Origin: JBBIIC01 sp037446725
GTDB lineage: Bacteria; Actinomycetota; Coriobacteriia; Anaerosomatales; SLCP01
DNA: 61,241 nucleotides
Direction of reading: 5' to 3'
Assembly (NCBI GenBank): GCA_037446725.1
Contig: JBBIIC010000012.1
Span: 1-61,241 of the forward strand
The notes beneath the pieces were generated by a model. The model ran no database searches, was not told the origin of the DNA, and was given only the letters and a program-made list of their open reading frames with translations. Both the position numbers and the translations under genes were made by a program. Below, piece by piece: positions 35,976 to 45,286 of this stretch (its first letter is position 1; each line of letters opens with the position of its first letter).

Positions 35976-36403
35976 TCGACGTCCGCCGTCTCCTCGTCCT
36001 GATCGAGGTAACCGCGGACGAACGCCTCGGGCAACAGCTCGTCGAGGTCCATCACGAGCACCTCGTCGGCACGGCCGCCCATGATCACCCGCATGTTCGG
36101 ATTGAACTCCGCGAGCGCCTGCCGGCACTCTCCGCACGGGACCGTGGGCGACTTCGAGTCGCCGACCACCGCGACCGCATCGATGTCGGTGCAGCCCGCC
36201 GTGATCGCGGCGACAAGGGCGCTTCGCTCCGCACAGACCGTGGCACCGTACGCCGCGTTCTCGACGTTGACGCCCTGGAATATCTGTCCCGACGCGTAGA
36301 CAGCCGCGCCTACGCGGAAGTTCGAGTAGGGCGAGTAGGAGTTGCGCTTGACCTCGCGCGCGAAGGCCAGCAGTGCGAGGTCGGGCTGGGTCAAGTTACG
36401 CAT
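35972..36403 (-). CDS. cdd: Cytidine deaminase
   Basis: Zinc enzyme that deaminates cytidine and deoxycytidine in pyrimidine salvage. The 143-residue protein has SYSPYSNFRVGAAV (about 22), the zinc Cys and catalytic Glu in TVCAERSAL (about 55) and the PCGECRQAL pair (about 89). This is the small tetrameric type. It overlaps the upstream CNNM/CBS gene and the downstream era start. The C-terminus is somewhat longer and acidic (DQDEETADVE). Confidence 0.95.
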   Translation of the reverse strand: MRNLTQPDLALLAFAREVKRNSYSPYSNFRVGAAVYASGQIFQGVNVENAAYGATVCAERSALVAAITAGCTDIDAVAVVGDSKSPTVPCGECRQALAEFNPNMRVIMGGRADEVLVMDLDELLPEAFVRGYLDQDEETADVE

Positions 36404-37679
36404 CGACGCTCTCCTTGCGTCCGGTGGCGGCGGCAGCCGGCCGTACGGTCATCTTCATGATACGCGTACCCTGGAGTTCATCCACCGTCAGACGCAGACC
36501 TTCGATCTCCACGCTCTCGCCGACAACCGGGATATGGCCTGCGACCTCGGTGAACAATCCACCCACGGTGTCAGCTTCCAGCTCGATGGCGGTGTCGAAG
36601 CGCTCGTTGAGATCGTCCACCGGCAGACGGGCGTCCACCTGCAGCGTACCGTCCTCGAACTCGACTACGAGCGCGACCGCCGAGTCGTACTCGTCGAAGA
36701 TCTCGCCGACGATCTCCTCAAGCAGGTCCTCGATCGTGACGAGACCGGCGGTGCCTCCGTACTCATCGGCGACGATTGCGATGTGCATCTGGGTGCGCAT
36801 CTCCACCAGGAGCTCTTCGACCGCTTTGGTCTCCGGAACGAAGTACGCGGGACGCGCGATACGGGCCGGACGGACCACGGGGTCCTTGACGATCGCCGCC
36901 AGCAGGTCCTTCGCGTACAGGACCCCGGTGATGTCGTCGACCGTGTCGTGATAGACCGGCAGGCGCGAGTAGCCGAGTGATTCGATCAGCTCGATCGCGT
37001 CGGCCGCACTCGCATTGTCCGGCAGGCATGTCATGTCTGTCCGGGGAACCATCACTTCCCGGACGACCTTCTCGGAGAAATCCGAAACGGCCTCGAGCAG
37101 CGCCTCCTCGTTCTCCTCGCGTGCCGCCTCCTCTTCGTCGGCAGCCCCGTTCCCGCGCAACTCGGCGTCTCCGGCCCATGCCGAGTGCGTCGCCCGGTCC
37201 CCGACCACGAGCCTCATGATCCACTTCCACGGAGCATTGAGCGCACGGGCGAGCGGGTGCAGGACGGGGACTATCGGCGCGGCCAACGGCGCGAACGCCA
37301 GTGCGACTCCCTCGGGGTTCTGAGCCGCGAGCGTACGCGGAAGTGCCTCCCCGAGCGCGAAGAAGACGACGAGCCCGAAGCCGGCCCCGACCATCGCGGC
37401 GACCCAATCGGGCCACTGTGGGTAGGCCAGCAGCACGGTGATGGCCGAGAGGGCCGCACCGATGCTGTATGACAGTGCCGATGACATCGCCGCGGCAGCG
37501 TGCAACCGGCCGGGTCGGTCGAACAGACGCTCCAGAGACGAAGCGCCCTTACGCTCGGCCTCGACGAGCCTGAGCACGCGTCCACGCGTGATGTGGGAAG
37601 CGGCCGCCTCCTCGGCGGAGATGATCGCCTTGACCGCTAGCAATATCACGATTGCGGCGATGACTATCGGGACGGCCAA
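36396..37679 (-). CDS. CNNM/CorC-HlyC family protein with CBS domains
   Basis: Membrane protein of the hemolysin-C/CorC class, linked in other organisms to Mg2+ or other cation efflux. The 427-residue product has a CNNM (DUF21) membrane domain with about four hydrophobic segments (1-180), a CBS pair (about 205-330; VREVMVPRTDMTCLP starts the first repeat, GGTAGLVTIEDLLEEIVGEI the second) and a CorC_HlyC domain at the end (VDARLPVDDLNERFDT onwards). Start ATG 37679. It lies between the kinase/phosphatase fusion and cdd. Confidence 0.9.
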   Translation of the reverse strand: MAVPIVIAAIVILLAVKAIISAEEAAASHITRGRVLRLVEAERKGASSLERLFDRPGRLHAAAAMSSALSYSIGAALSAITVLLAYPQWPDWVAAMVGAGFGLVVFFALGEALPRTLAAQNPEGVALAFAPLAAPIVPVLHPLARALNAPWKWIMRLVVGDRATHSAWAGDAELRGNGAADEEEAAREENEEALLEAVSDFSEKVVREVMVPRTDMTCLPDNASAADAIELIESLGYSRLPVYHDTVDDITGVLYAKDLLAAIVKDPVVRPARIARPAYFVPETKAVEELLVEMRTQMHIAIVADEYGGTAGLVTIEDLLEEIVGEIFDEYDSAVALVVEFEDGTLQVDARLPVDDLNERFDTAIELEADTVGGLFTEVAGHIPVVGESVEIEGLRLTVDELQGTRIMKMTVRPAAAATGRKESVDA

Positions 37680-37704
37680 CGAGTCCTCCCGTACGACTCA
37701 GTGG

Positions 37705-38406
37705 TCAGAGAAAGAATACCTGAAAGACAGCGGTGGTGATGAGAAAGCCCACAAGCGCCCCCGTGAGCACCTGGGAGATGGTGTGGGTCCCGCTCTCGAC
37801 ACGGCTCTGGACCACTAGTGCCGCGATGAACAGCGCGAGTACCGCCGCCGAGGAGTTGCGCGTCGCGTATCCGACGGCTGTCGCGGCGCCCGTTGCCAGC
37901 GCGGCGTGGCCCGAAGGCCAGCCTCCGCGCAGGAAGGTCCCTTCCCGCCGATAGGCCTTCAGGGCGAGCACCGCGAGCGCCGTCAGCGAGAGCGCGATCA
38001 CCGTCAGGTGCACCGGCGAGCGCAGGACGACCTCGAAGCCGCTCGCGGCGAGATCCCGCGCCCGGTCGAAGAAGACGACGTAACCAACGGCGACCGCCGT
38101 CAGTGAGGATATCAGCACACCGCCCGCCGCAACGTCCTTGGCTACCTTGGCGCGGGGGTCGAACCGATCCACTGTCAGGTCGACCGTCGACTCGACGGCA
38201 GTGTTGACGAGCTCCGTGAAGAGCACGAACCCGATGGCGAAGAGCAGCGCCACCATCTCGAGCCGGGAGACGTCGAGCAGCACGGCCGCCGACAAGACGA
38301 CCGCCGCTGCGATGGCGTGCAGGCGCATGTTGCGCTGGGTCCTTAGGGCGTAGATGATCCCCGCGATCGCGTAGTTGAAGCTCCACAGCAGCGACCGGCT
38401 TCTCAC
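37705..38406 (-). CDS. DgkA-type lipid kinase fused to a PAP2 phosphatase domain
   Basis: Two lipid-headgroup activities in one membrane protein, 233 residues. The N-terminal half is a DgkA/undecaprenol-kinase domain (SFNYAIAGIIYALRTQRNMR, then FTELVNTAVESTVDLTVDR and AKVAKDVAAGGVL with the nucleotide-binding Glu/Asn set). The C-terminal half is a PAP2 domain with the PSGHAAL motif and SRVESGTHTISQ, where the usual final Asp of the third motif reads Gln. GTG 38406 is chosen because AGGGGGAG stands directly upstream; a TTG at 38442 is less likely. A role in undecaprenyl-phosphate supply is inferred. Confidence 0.88.
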   Translation of the reverse strand: MRSRSLLWSFNYAIAGIIYALRTQRNMRLHAIAAAVVLSAAVLLDVSRLEMVALLFAIGFVLFTELVNTAVESTVDLTVDRFDPRAKVAKDVAAGGVLISSLTAVAVGYVVFFDRARDLAASGFEVVLRSPVHLTVIALSLTALAVLALKAYRREGTFLRGGWPSGHAALATGAATAVGYATRNSSAAVLALFIAALVVQSRVESGTHTISQVLTGALVGFLITTAVFQVFFL

Positions 38407-38416
38407 CGGCTCCCCC

Positions 38417-38863
38417 TCACAGGCCTTCCGCGTACGCCTCAAGGAGCGCTCGCTCGCGCTCTTGCATCACAGCTGCATCCTCGTCGCTCTCATGCTCGTA
38501 CCCGAGCAGATGCAAGATCCCGTGCACCAGCAGGAGGTTGAGCTCCTCTTCAACCGTGTGTCCGAGCTCAGCCGCCTGTGCCTCTGCGATCTCGGGTGCG
38601 ATGACCACGTCGCCCAACGTGACGGGCTCGTCACTCTCGACCGGACACGGGTCGTCGCACTCGAAGGACAGCACGTCGGTGGGGCCCTCGATGCCGCGAT
38701 ACCGCTTGTTGAGCTCGGCCATCTCCTCGGCGCCCACCAGGGCAAGCGAGAGCTCGGTGATGGCAGGGACATCCTCCCGGTCGAGCACGAACTCCGCGAG
38801 GCGCTCGAATGCCGCGAGGTCGAGCGGCTCGGGGTCCCGGTGACTCGTGATGCTAATTGGCAT
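38417..38863 (-). CDS. ybeY: Endoribonuclease YbeY
   Basis: Zinc-dependent single-strand endoribonuclease used in 16S rRNA 3' maturation and ribosome quality control. The 148-residue protein has the metal motif HGILHLLGYEHESDED (about 114) and the ELNKRYRGIEGPTDVLSFEC block (about 50). The start overlaps the end of the pgpH-like gene. The phoH-pgpH-ybeY-dgkA-...-cdd-era order is a well-known cluster in Firmicutes and relatives. Confidence 0.95.
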   Translation of the reverse strand: MPISITSHRDPEPLDLAAFERLAEFVLDREDVPAITELSLALVGAEEMAELNKRYRGIEGPTDVLSFECDDPCPVESDEPVTLGDVVIAPEIAEAQAAELGHTVEEELNLLLVHGILHLLGYEHESDEDAAVMQERERALLEAYAEGL

Positions 38864-40940
38864 ACTCGGACCTCCTCGGCAGGGCTTCCGGATACTCGAT
38901 CCTCGGATGATAGATGCTCATCAACATGGTGGAGTAGACCTGCACGATGCGGTCGAGGTCGGCCAGGGTGAGGTGAGAGTCGTGGAGCTGCCCGTCGGCC
39001 ACCTTACCGTCCACGACACGGCGCACGGCACTCTCCACGCGCGGCAGAGACGGCTGCTTGACCGCCCGCACCGCTGCCTCAGCACTGTCCGCGAGCATGA
39101 CGAGCGCTGCCTCCCGGGAGTGTGGGCGTGAGGACGCGTAGCGAAAGTCCGCCTCGGCCACCGGCCCATCCGCCTGGGACGCCTTGTTGTAGAAGTAACT
39201 CACGAGCGAGTCCCCGTGATGTTGCTCGATAATGTCGATGATCTCGGGTGGCAGACGATACTCCCGTGCAAGTTCGACACCCTCGCGCACGTGCGCCGTG
39301 ATGATGATCGCTGACAGGCTTGGTGTGGTCTCGTCGTGGGGGTTGTCCGCGCCGGCCTGATTCTCGACGAAGAACCCCGGCCGACGGATCTTGCCGATGT
39401 CGTGGTAGTACGCACCAACGCGTGTGAGCAGCGCGTTCGCACCGATGGCCTCTGCGGCGGCCTCGGCCAGGTTTCCGGTGATGACCGAGTGACTGTAAGT
39501 GCCGGGGGCCTCCACCATCAGTCGGCGCATGAGGGGGTGGGCCGGGCTCGCGAGTTCGATGAGGCGGACGTCGGTCGTCACGCGGAAGACGTACTCGAAG
39601 AAGGGAAGCAGCCCGTAGCCCAGCACGGCCGCGAACAGTCCGCCCAGCGCACCGTTGGCGGCAGCCGCGAGCGCCTCGACGGGCTGCGCGCCACCAGCGA
39701 GTGTCGCGAGCCCAGCGAGAACGGCGCCGGAACCCACGAGGAACATGCCGACGTAGAACAGCCGCGCCCGCTCTGTCATGAAGGACATCGCCACGACCGA
39801 GAGCAGACTCCAGACGAGCATCGCGATCATGCTCGCGCCCCCGGAGAACCCGAGGAGCACACCGCCCACCGCCGTGATGACGGCGGTCAGGAGTCCTATG
39901 CGAGCATTGACAAGCACCGTAGCGAGCATCGTCGTCAACGGCACGGGGAGCAGATAGATGGAGACCTCGGGGAAGAACCACAGAATCGTCCGCGTTACCC
40001 AGAGCGCCCCGACCACGAGAACGGTGATCAGGGCGAGATCGCGCGTGTTGTCGTACACTTCGCGGTCGAAACGCCACATGTAGGCCACCGCGGCGGTCGC
40101 CGCCACTGCGGCGAGCAGCGCAAGAGCGGTGAGCGACAGGACCGAACCGCCCTGCTCGAGCAGGCCGAGTCTGCGGATGATCTCGAGGTGCTCGGCGGTG
40201 ACGATTTCACCGCGCTGTACGATGTTCTCACCGGACTGCTTGATGACAACCACCGCATCGACACCGTCCGCCGCGGCGGTACGTGCCGCCTCGGTCGCCG
40301 CCTCGTCCACTGTGAGCGTGGGGCGCAAGCCGAGCTCGACGATCCCCGCAACGGCGTCGCGCACGGGACGGGAGAGCGGGAGGCTGTCCGCGCTCTCCTG
40401 CAGTTGCTGCAATACGGCGTCCTGCTCCTCTGCGGTGAATCGCCGGGCGAGCACCGTTGTCGCGAGTTGTTCCGCCGCGCGTTCGGCGCGACCGAACTCC
40501 GCCTCGTCGACACGGAACAGCGCCTCGATCCAGGTCTCTTCGGCATCCGGGAACCGCGTCGTCAGCGTTCCGACAGTCACGGTCGGTTCCCCGGAGTACA
40601 GCGGCCGGGCGGCGCGCACCTCCTCGAAGAGCGCGGAGATTGCGCCGCGGGCCTCGGAGACCACACCGGGATCGAACACGGTGACGGGCTCGACCGAGTC
40701 GGCGGCTTGCATGCGCGCAAGCTCAGTGGCGACCTCGTCGACGAACTGCACGGTACGGTTGGCCCTGAAGGTGCGCGGTGCAGGCTCTCCCTCAGTCAGA
40801 CCAACGGGAGGAGTCTGCAGCACGAGAGAGAGCGCCACGAGCAACCCGGCGCCGACGGCGAGCGTGACACGCTGGGCCCGACGGCTGCTCAAACCGACAG
40901 AGTCAGCCAGACGCTTCGGAAGGTCGGATAGCCTACCCAT
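38853..40940 (-). CDS. 7TM-HD family phosphohydrolase (PgpH-like, predicted c-di-AMP phosphodiesterase)
   Basis: Membrane HD-domain protein of the class that degrades cyclic di-AMP. The 695-residue protein has an N-terminal anchor (VTLAVGAGLLVALSLVLQ), an extracellular 7TMR-HDED domain (about 60-270), seven membrane helices (about 275-465) and a cytoplasmic HD domain: APGTYSHSVITGNLAEAAAE (first His), YYHDIGKIRRP (HD pair), IITAHVREGVELA and EQHHGDSLVSYFY. The ATG at 40940 lies inside the end of phoH and replaces a longer frame. PgpH is experimentally a c-di-AMP phosphodiesterase in Listeria; the function here is by homology. Confidence 0.9.
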   Translation of the reverse strand: MGRLSDLPKRLADSVGLSSRRAQRVTLAVGAGLLVALSLVLQTPPVGLTEGEPAPRTFRANRTVQFVDEVATELARMQAADSVEPVTVFDPGVVSEARGAISALFEEVRAARPLYSGEPTVTVGTLTTRFPDAEETWIEALFRVDEAEFGRAERAAEQLATTVLARRFTAEEQDAVLQQLQESADSLPLSRPVRDAVAGIVELGLRPTLTVDEAATEAARTAAADGVDAVVVIKQSGENIVQRGEIVTAEHLEIIRRLGLLEQGGSVLSLTALALLAAVAATAAVAYMWRFDREVYDNTRDLALITVLVVGALWVTRTILWFFPEVSIYLLPVPLTTMLATVLVNARIGLLTAVITAVGGVLLGFSGGASMIAMLVWSLLSVVAMSFMTERARLFYVGMFLVGSGAVLAGLATLAGGAQPVEALAAAANGALGGLFAAVLGYGLLPFFEYVFRVTTDVRLIELASPAHPLMRRLMVEAPGTYSHSVITGNLAEAAAEAIGANALLTRVGAYYHDIGKIRRPGFFVENQAGADNPHDETTPSLSAIIITAHVREGVELAREYRLPPEIIDIIEQHHGDSLVSYFYNKASQADGPVAEADFRYASSRPHSREAALVMLADSAEAAVRAVKQPSLPRVESAVRRVVDGKVADGQLHDSHLTLADLDRIVQVYSTMLMSIYHPRIEYPEALPRRSEYAN

Positions 40941-41931
40941 GGCGGGCCTCCGCCTTCGCCTCCTCGTACTCGTGGTACGCGGTAACAATCCGCTGCACCA
41001 GCTTGTGCCGGACGACATCGCGCGAACCGAGCTCGATGAACGCGACGTCGGGAACGGAGATGAGGATGTCGCGCACCTGCTTGAGGCCGGAGGCGCCCTT
41101 GGGCAGGTCGATCTGCGTGATATCGCCGGTCACGACGACCTTGGAGCCGAACCCCAGGCGCGTGAGGAACATCTTCATCTGCTCGGGCGAGGTGTTCTGG
41201 GCCTCATCGAGGATGATGAAGCTGTCGTTGAGGGTCCGGCCGCGCATGAATGCGAGTGGTGCGACCTCGATCACGCCACGGTCCATCAGCTGATTGGACT
41301 TCTCGATGTCCATCATGTCGAACAGCGCATCGTAGAGCGGCCTGAGATACGGGTCGACCTTCTCGTAGAGCGTGCCGGGCAGGTAGCCCAGGCTCTCCCC
41401 CGCCTCGACCGCCGGACGTGTGAGGATGATGCGTCCGACCTCGCGCTTCTTGAGCGCATCGACGGCCATCGCCATCGCGAGGTAGGTCTTGCCCGTCCCG
41501 GCAGGCCCGATCCCGAAGGTGACCGTGTTCGTGCGGATGGCGTCGACGTAGCGCTTCTGTCCCGCGGTCTTGGCACGAAGCGCCTTGCCTTTGTGCGTGA
41601 GCAGGACGTCCGCGTAGAGCGCGCTCGGGCTGCACTCACCCTCCCGCAGCATCTCGATCGATCGCTCCACGTTCTCCGGGGTCAGGCGCTCGCCCTTCTC
41701 CACGAGCGCGATCATCTCGGTGAACAGCGAGGAGACTGCCTGACCTTCGGCAGCCTGACCCGAGATGGTGATCTGGTTCCCCCTGACCGCGATGTCGGAC
41801 TCGAACTGGTCCTCGATGAGACGCAGCAGCCCGTCGGCCTGGCCGAGGAGGGCGGTCATGTCCAGCTCGGGCGGGACGACGAGCCGAATCTGGGTGGGTT
41901 CCACCTGGTGCGCACCTTCTGTCGTGTTCAT
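40933..41931 (-). CDS. phoH: PhoH-like ATPase
   Basis: P-loop ATPase of the PhoH family, associated with RNA metabolism. The 332-residue protein has an N-terminal small domain (about 1-115), Walker A FGIGPAGTGKTYLAMAMAV (about 140), DPYLRPLYDALFDM and Walker B SFIILDEAQNTSPEQMKMFL (about 230), ending in a charged tail. Start ATG 41931. It is the first gene of the phoH-pgpH-ybeY cluster and has its own -10 element upstream. Confidence 0.94.
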   Translation of the reverse strand: MNTTEGAHQVEPTQIRLVVPPELDMTALLGQADGLLRLIEDQFESDIAVRGNQITISGQAAEGQAVSSLFTEMIALVEKGERLTPENVERSIEMLREGECSPSALYADVLLTHKGKALRAKTAGQKRYVDAIRTNTVTFGIGPAGTGKTYLAMAMAVDALKKREVGRIILTRPAVEAGESLGYLPGTLYEKVDPYLRPLYDALFDMMDIEKSNQLMDRGVIEVAPLAFMRGRTLNDSFIILDEAQNTSPEQMKMFLTRLGFGSKVVVTGDITQIDLPKGASGLKQVRDILISVPDVAFIELGSRDVVRHKLVQRIVTAYHEYEEAKAEARHG

Positions 41932-41993
41932 GCCGGCGGACCAGCGTCATCCGCGAATGTACCGCGCAGTCCGTTCACTTCGTCTACCTTGAG

Positions 41994-41999
41994 ATTCTA
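41994..41999 (-). promoter_or_regulatory. Extended -10 element for the phoH cluster
   Basis: TGGTAGAAT on the minus strand provides TAGAAT with the extended TG motif, about 65 bases before the phoH ATG and just after the mtaB stop. The -35 region is not clear. Confidence 0.4.
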
Positions 42000-42024
42000 C
42001 CACGCGAAGGCTGCCCGAACGCGC

Positions 42025-43311
42025 TCAGAGCCGCGTCGCGCTCACCACTCCCGCGCTCGCGGGGCCGATGCACACCCTGACGACGTCTCCCACGTTGAGG
42101 CCGTCACCGTTCAGGCGTGCCGCGAGGTAGTCCTCCGTCGTCCCGCTGGCGACGAGACCCGCGGCTTCGGCGCTCAGCTGTTCAACCAGCACCTCGGACA
42201 CGCTACCCTGCCGGGAAGCGGCGTGGGCGTCCCTCAGTTCCGCGTCGTCTCCCCTCAGAAGCGCCGCTCGGCGGGCACTCACGTCGGGCGGCACCTGGGC
42301 GGGCATCGAGGCGGCCGGCGTTCGCCCGCGCTTCGAGTACCTGAAGACATGCAGCCGGGTGAACCCGGCAGCGTCTACGACTCGTCTGGTCTCGGCGAAG
42401 TCCTCGTCGGTCTCACCGGGGAACCCGACCATCACGTCTGTGGTGATCGCGACGCCGGGGACGAAGTCGCGGACCGATGCGAGCCGGTCGAGGTAGTCGG
42501 CCGAGGTGTACCCACGGCCCATCGCGCGCAGCACGCGATCCGATCCCGACTGGAGAGGTACGTGCACGTGCGGGCAGAAACCCGGCGTGCGCGCCATGGC
42601 CTCGAGGAGTGCCGGCGTCAGGTCGAGCGGTTCGATGCTAGAGAGACGGATACGGCGCACGCCCGTCTCTGCCGTCAGTGCGATCAGGTCGGACAGGCGG
42701 AGCCCGTCAGAATGGTACCTGCCGATGTTGATGCCGGTAAGCACGACCTCCGCGGTGCCCGCTTCGGCAAGAGCCCGGACTTCGCTCAGGACCGTCTCCA
42801 CCGGCACGGAGCGGGGCGCTCCGCGCGCGTGGGGCACGATGCAGTACGTGCAGAACGCGTCGCAGCCGTCCTCCACCTTGACCGCGACGCGCGCCCTGAA
42901 GCCCTCGCCCGCGCGCACGGGCGCGGCCGCTGTAGGCTCACCCGCCCCGGTCAGCGCGGCAACGCGGCGGGCGACCTGCTCGCGGTCGGCCTCGACGATC
43001 ACCCGGTCGCCGAGCCCTTCGATGCCCTCGGCGTCGAGCGCCGCAAGGCAACCGGTCACCAGCACCGCGGGGCGCGATGCCGCTGCGAGCGCGTGCCTGA
43101 CCGCCTTGCGCGCCTTGCGGTCGGCCTCGCCGGTCACCGTGCAGGTGTTTATGACCACCACCGTGGCGTCAGACTCATCGACCATGCGTGCGCCGCACGC
43201 GAGCAGACCGGTAGCGATCGCCTCGCTCTCGGCACGATTGACCTTGCAACCGAGCGTCTTGACGTGGACCGCGACGCGCGCGGGCACCGTCGATGCGCCA
43301 TCCTCAGCCAC
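42025..43311 (-). CDS. mtaB: tRNA (N6-threonylcarbamoyladenosine(37)-C2)-methylthiotransferase MtaB
   Basis: Radical-SAM enzyme that adds a methylthio group to t6A37 of ANN-decoding tRNAs. The 428-residue protein has the three N-terminal cluster cysteines in KTLGCKVNRAE, INTCTVTG and VTGCLAALD, the radical-SAM motif VEDGCDAFCTYCIVPHARG (about 145) and a C-terminal TRAM region (VSEVLVEQL to VVRVCIGPA). The GTG at 43311 follows TTGGAGGACGGCCCC, an ideal ribosome site inside the rsmE end; the longer frame to 43368 overlaps rsmE more deeply. Confidence 0.93.
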   Translation of the reverse strand: MAEDGASTVPARVAVHVKTLGCKVNRAESEAIATGLLACGARMVDESDATVVVINTCTVTGEADRKARKAVRHALAAASRPAVLVTGCLAALDAEGIEGLGDRVIVEADREQVARRVAALTGAGEPTAAAPVRAGEGFRARVAVKVEDGCDAFCTYCIVPHARGAPRSVPVETVLSEVRALAEAGTAEVVLTGINIGRYHSDGLRLSDLIALTAETGVRRIRLSSIEPLDLTPALLEAMARTPGFCPHVHVPLQSGSDRVLRAMGRGYTSADYLDRLASVRDFVPGVAITTDVMVGFPGETDEDFAETRRVVDAAGFTRLHVFRYSKRGRTPAASMPAQVPPDVSARRAALLRGDDAELRDAHAASRQGSVSEVLVEQLSAEAAGLVASGTTEDYLAARLNGDGLNVGDVVRVCIGPASAGVVSATRL

Positions 43312-44080
43312 GGGGCCGTCCTCCAAGTCCACCGAGCTCGTAGACGCAGAGCGCCGTGGCGACCACACCTGCGGTCTCGCTGCGCAGCACCGTCTGCCCC
43401 AGTGTGACGGCCCGCGCTCCGGATTCCTCGAGCGCGTAGACCTCCCCGGCGGTCAGTCCTCCCTCCGGACCCACGACGAGTGCGACGCTGCTTGACGCCT
43501 GCGCTCCGGCCTCATCGAGCGCCTGCCCGATACCGAGGCCGGTCGCGGCCGCTCCTTCCCACACCACCAGGATGACATCGAACCGGACGAGCTCCGTGAG
43601 CGCGTCGGCTAGCGGGACGGGGTCGGACACCCGGGGCACCGTCGAGCGCTGCGACTGCTTCGCCGCAGCATGGGCAACGCGCCGCCAGCGCTCACCACGA
43701 GCGCGGCGCTTCTCGTCGTCCAGGCGCACGACGGAGCGCTCGGTGAACACGGGCACCACGGCCTCGACGTTGAGCTCCGTCACCTTCTCGATGACGAGGT
43801 CGACCTTCGATCCCTTCGCGATGCCCTGTACGAGTGTCACACGGTACGGGGGGACTCTCTCGGCCGGCGCGCGCGGCTCGACCAACAGCCCGTCCGGACC
43901 CGCCTCGACCACCAGGGCGTACCACACGCGTCCGTCCGGCTCGACGAGGACGATCTGGTCGCCCTCGCCCAGCCGGAGCACGTCTCTCGCGTGGTGGAGG
44001 TCCGCGGCGGACAGCGGCGCTCGAACCGGGCGAGACCCGTCGGGAATCGCGGTGTCGATGAAGAACCGATGACTGGACAC
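43304..44080 (-). CDS. rsmE: 16S rRNA (uracil(1498)-N3)-methyltransferase RsmE
   Basis: SPOUT-class methyltransferase of 16S rRNA U1498. About 258 residues from GTG 44080, which has CGGGAG ten bases upstream; GTG 44089 and ATG 44122 are alternatives. The N-terminal PUA-like part starts SSHRFFID and has HHARDVLRLGEGDQIVLV. The knotted C-terminal domain has KGSKVDLVIEKVTELNVEAV, SLRRVSD-like positions, ALVVGPEGGLTAGEV and LGQTVLRSETAGVVATAL, the classic RsmE end. It follows dnaJ, a common gene order. Confidence 0.93.
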   Translation of the reverse strand: MSSHRFFIDTAIPDGSRPVRAPLSAADLHHARDVLRLGEGDQIVLVEPDGRVWYALVVEAGPDGLLVEPRAPAERVPPYRVTLVQGIAKGSKVDLVIEKVTELNVEAVVPVFTERSVVRLDDEKRRARGERWRRVAHAAAKQSQRSTVPRVSDPVPLADALTELVRFDVILVVWEGAAATGLGIGQALDEAGAQASSSVALVVGPEGGLTAGEVYALEESGARAVTLGQTVLRSETAGVVATALCVYELGGLGGRPRG

Positions 44081-44106
44081 GGTGCTCACACTCCCGGACC
44101 GAAGAC

Positions 44107-45231
44107 TCAGCCCTGCAGCCATTCCTTCAGACGCGAAAGCGGCGTCGCCCTCGGGGACTCGCCGAACGACTCCGCGAGCTGTTCGAGGAGCGCTCGCTGC
44201 TCCCTGGTCAGCTTACGCGGGATCTCTATCGCTGCGTGCACGATGAGGTCCCCTCGTCCCGATCTTTGCAGTCGCGGCATGCCGGCGCCCCGCACGCGGA
44301 TCTGCTCGCCGTGTTGCGTCCCTGCCGCCACGGCCACTTCGACGTCACCGTCGATGCCCGGCACCCGCATGTCGGCCCCGAGTGCGGCCTCGGTCACGGT
44401 GAGTGACATCTGGGCATGCAGATCCGCACCCTGCCTGTGGAGGTACTCATGGGGGGCGACACGCACCGTCACGAGCAGATCGCCGGCCGCGTCCCCCCGG
44501 AACCCCGCCTCTCCCATGCCGCGCATCCGTATCTGCGTCCCGTCCTCGATGCCCGCGGGCATCTCCACAGTCACGTGATCGCGGTCGGGCACGCGGCCCT
44601 GACCGCTGCACTCGGGACACGCCGACTCGATGACCTGGCCTGTCGCCGAGCACCGCTCGCAGGGGGTGACCGTCTGCATGGTGCCGAGGAAGGTCTGCCG
44701 CTGCGTGCGGCGCTGTCCCGTCCCTCCGCAGTCCTGACAACGCGACGGTGCCGACCCGTCCGCGGAGCCGCTCGCGCCGCATTCCTCGCACGGGACGAGA
44801 CGATTGACGGCGATCTCCCGCTCGGCGCCGTGGGCAGCGTCTTCGAGGCTCACAACCACCTGGACCGCCATGTCGCGACCCCGGGTACGGGCACGGCGTG
44901 CTCCGGTGCCCGCCATCCCGCCGAAGAAAACGCTGAACAGATCGTCCATCCCGAAACCGCCGCCGAAGATGTCGCCGATGTCCGGTCCGACGCCGCCACC
45001 CGTACGCGGGTCCACCGTTCCGTAGCGGTCGTACATCTCGCGTTTGGCCGGATCGGAGAGTACATCGTAGGCCTCGTTGACCGACTTGAAGCGTTCCTCA
45101 GCGTCGTGGTCGTCACACACGTCCGGATGGCACTCACGGGCCTTGCGCCGGAACGCCTTCTTGATCTCGGCCTCGCTCGCTGTGCGCTCGACTCCGAGCA
45201 TGTTGTAGTAGTCCGTGGTACCTGCAGACAC
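44107..45231 (-). CDS. dnaJ: Chaperone protein DnaJ
   Basis: Hsp40 co-chaperone of DnaK. The 374-residue protein has the J domain with the HPD motif in RKARECHPDVCDD (about 40), a short Gly/Phe-rich region, four zinc CxxCxGxG-like repeats (CEECGASG, CQDCGGTG, CERCSATG, CPECSGQG; about 150-215) and the C-terminal substrate domain. GTG 45231 is chosen because GGAGGAGACGAC precedes it. The gene follows hrcA by 55 bases and should share the CIRCE-controlled promoter. dnaK and grpE are not in the window. Confidence 0.95.
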   Translation of the reverse strand: MSAGTTDYYNMLGVERTASEAEIKKAFRRKARECHPDVCDDHDAEERFKSVNEAYDVLSDPAKREMYDRYGTVDPRTGGGVGPDIGDIFGGGFGMDDLFSVFFGGMAGTGARRARTRGRDMAVQVVVSLEDAAHGAEREIAVNRLVPCEECGASGSADGSAPSRCQDCGGTGQRRTQRQTFLGTMQTVTPCERCSATGQVIESACPECSGQGRVPDRDHVTVEMPAGIEDGTQIRMRGMGEAGFRGDAAGDLLVTVRVAPHEYLHRQGADLHAQMSLTVTEAALGADMRVPGIDGDVEVAVAAGTQHGEQIRVRGAGMPRLQRSGRGDLIVHAAIEIPRKLTREQRALLEQLAESFGESPRATPLSRLKEWLQG

Positions 45232-45286
45232 GTCGTCTCCTCCGTGTGGTGTCTTCGTCCGGCGTGAATCCTCTGCGCGAGCCGGG

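Noticed and set aside
40129..43407. Open frame of 1092 codons on the plus strand
   Set aside because: Antisense to pgpH, phoH and mtaB, all well-supported genes; composition is Ser/Arg-rich and no motif is present.
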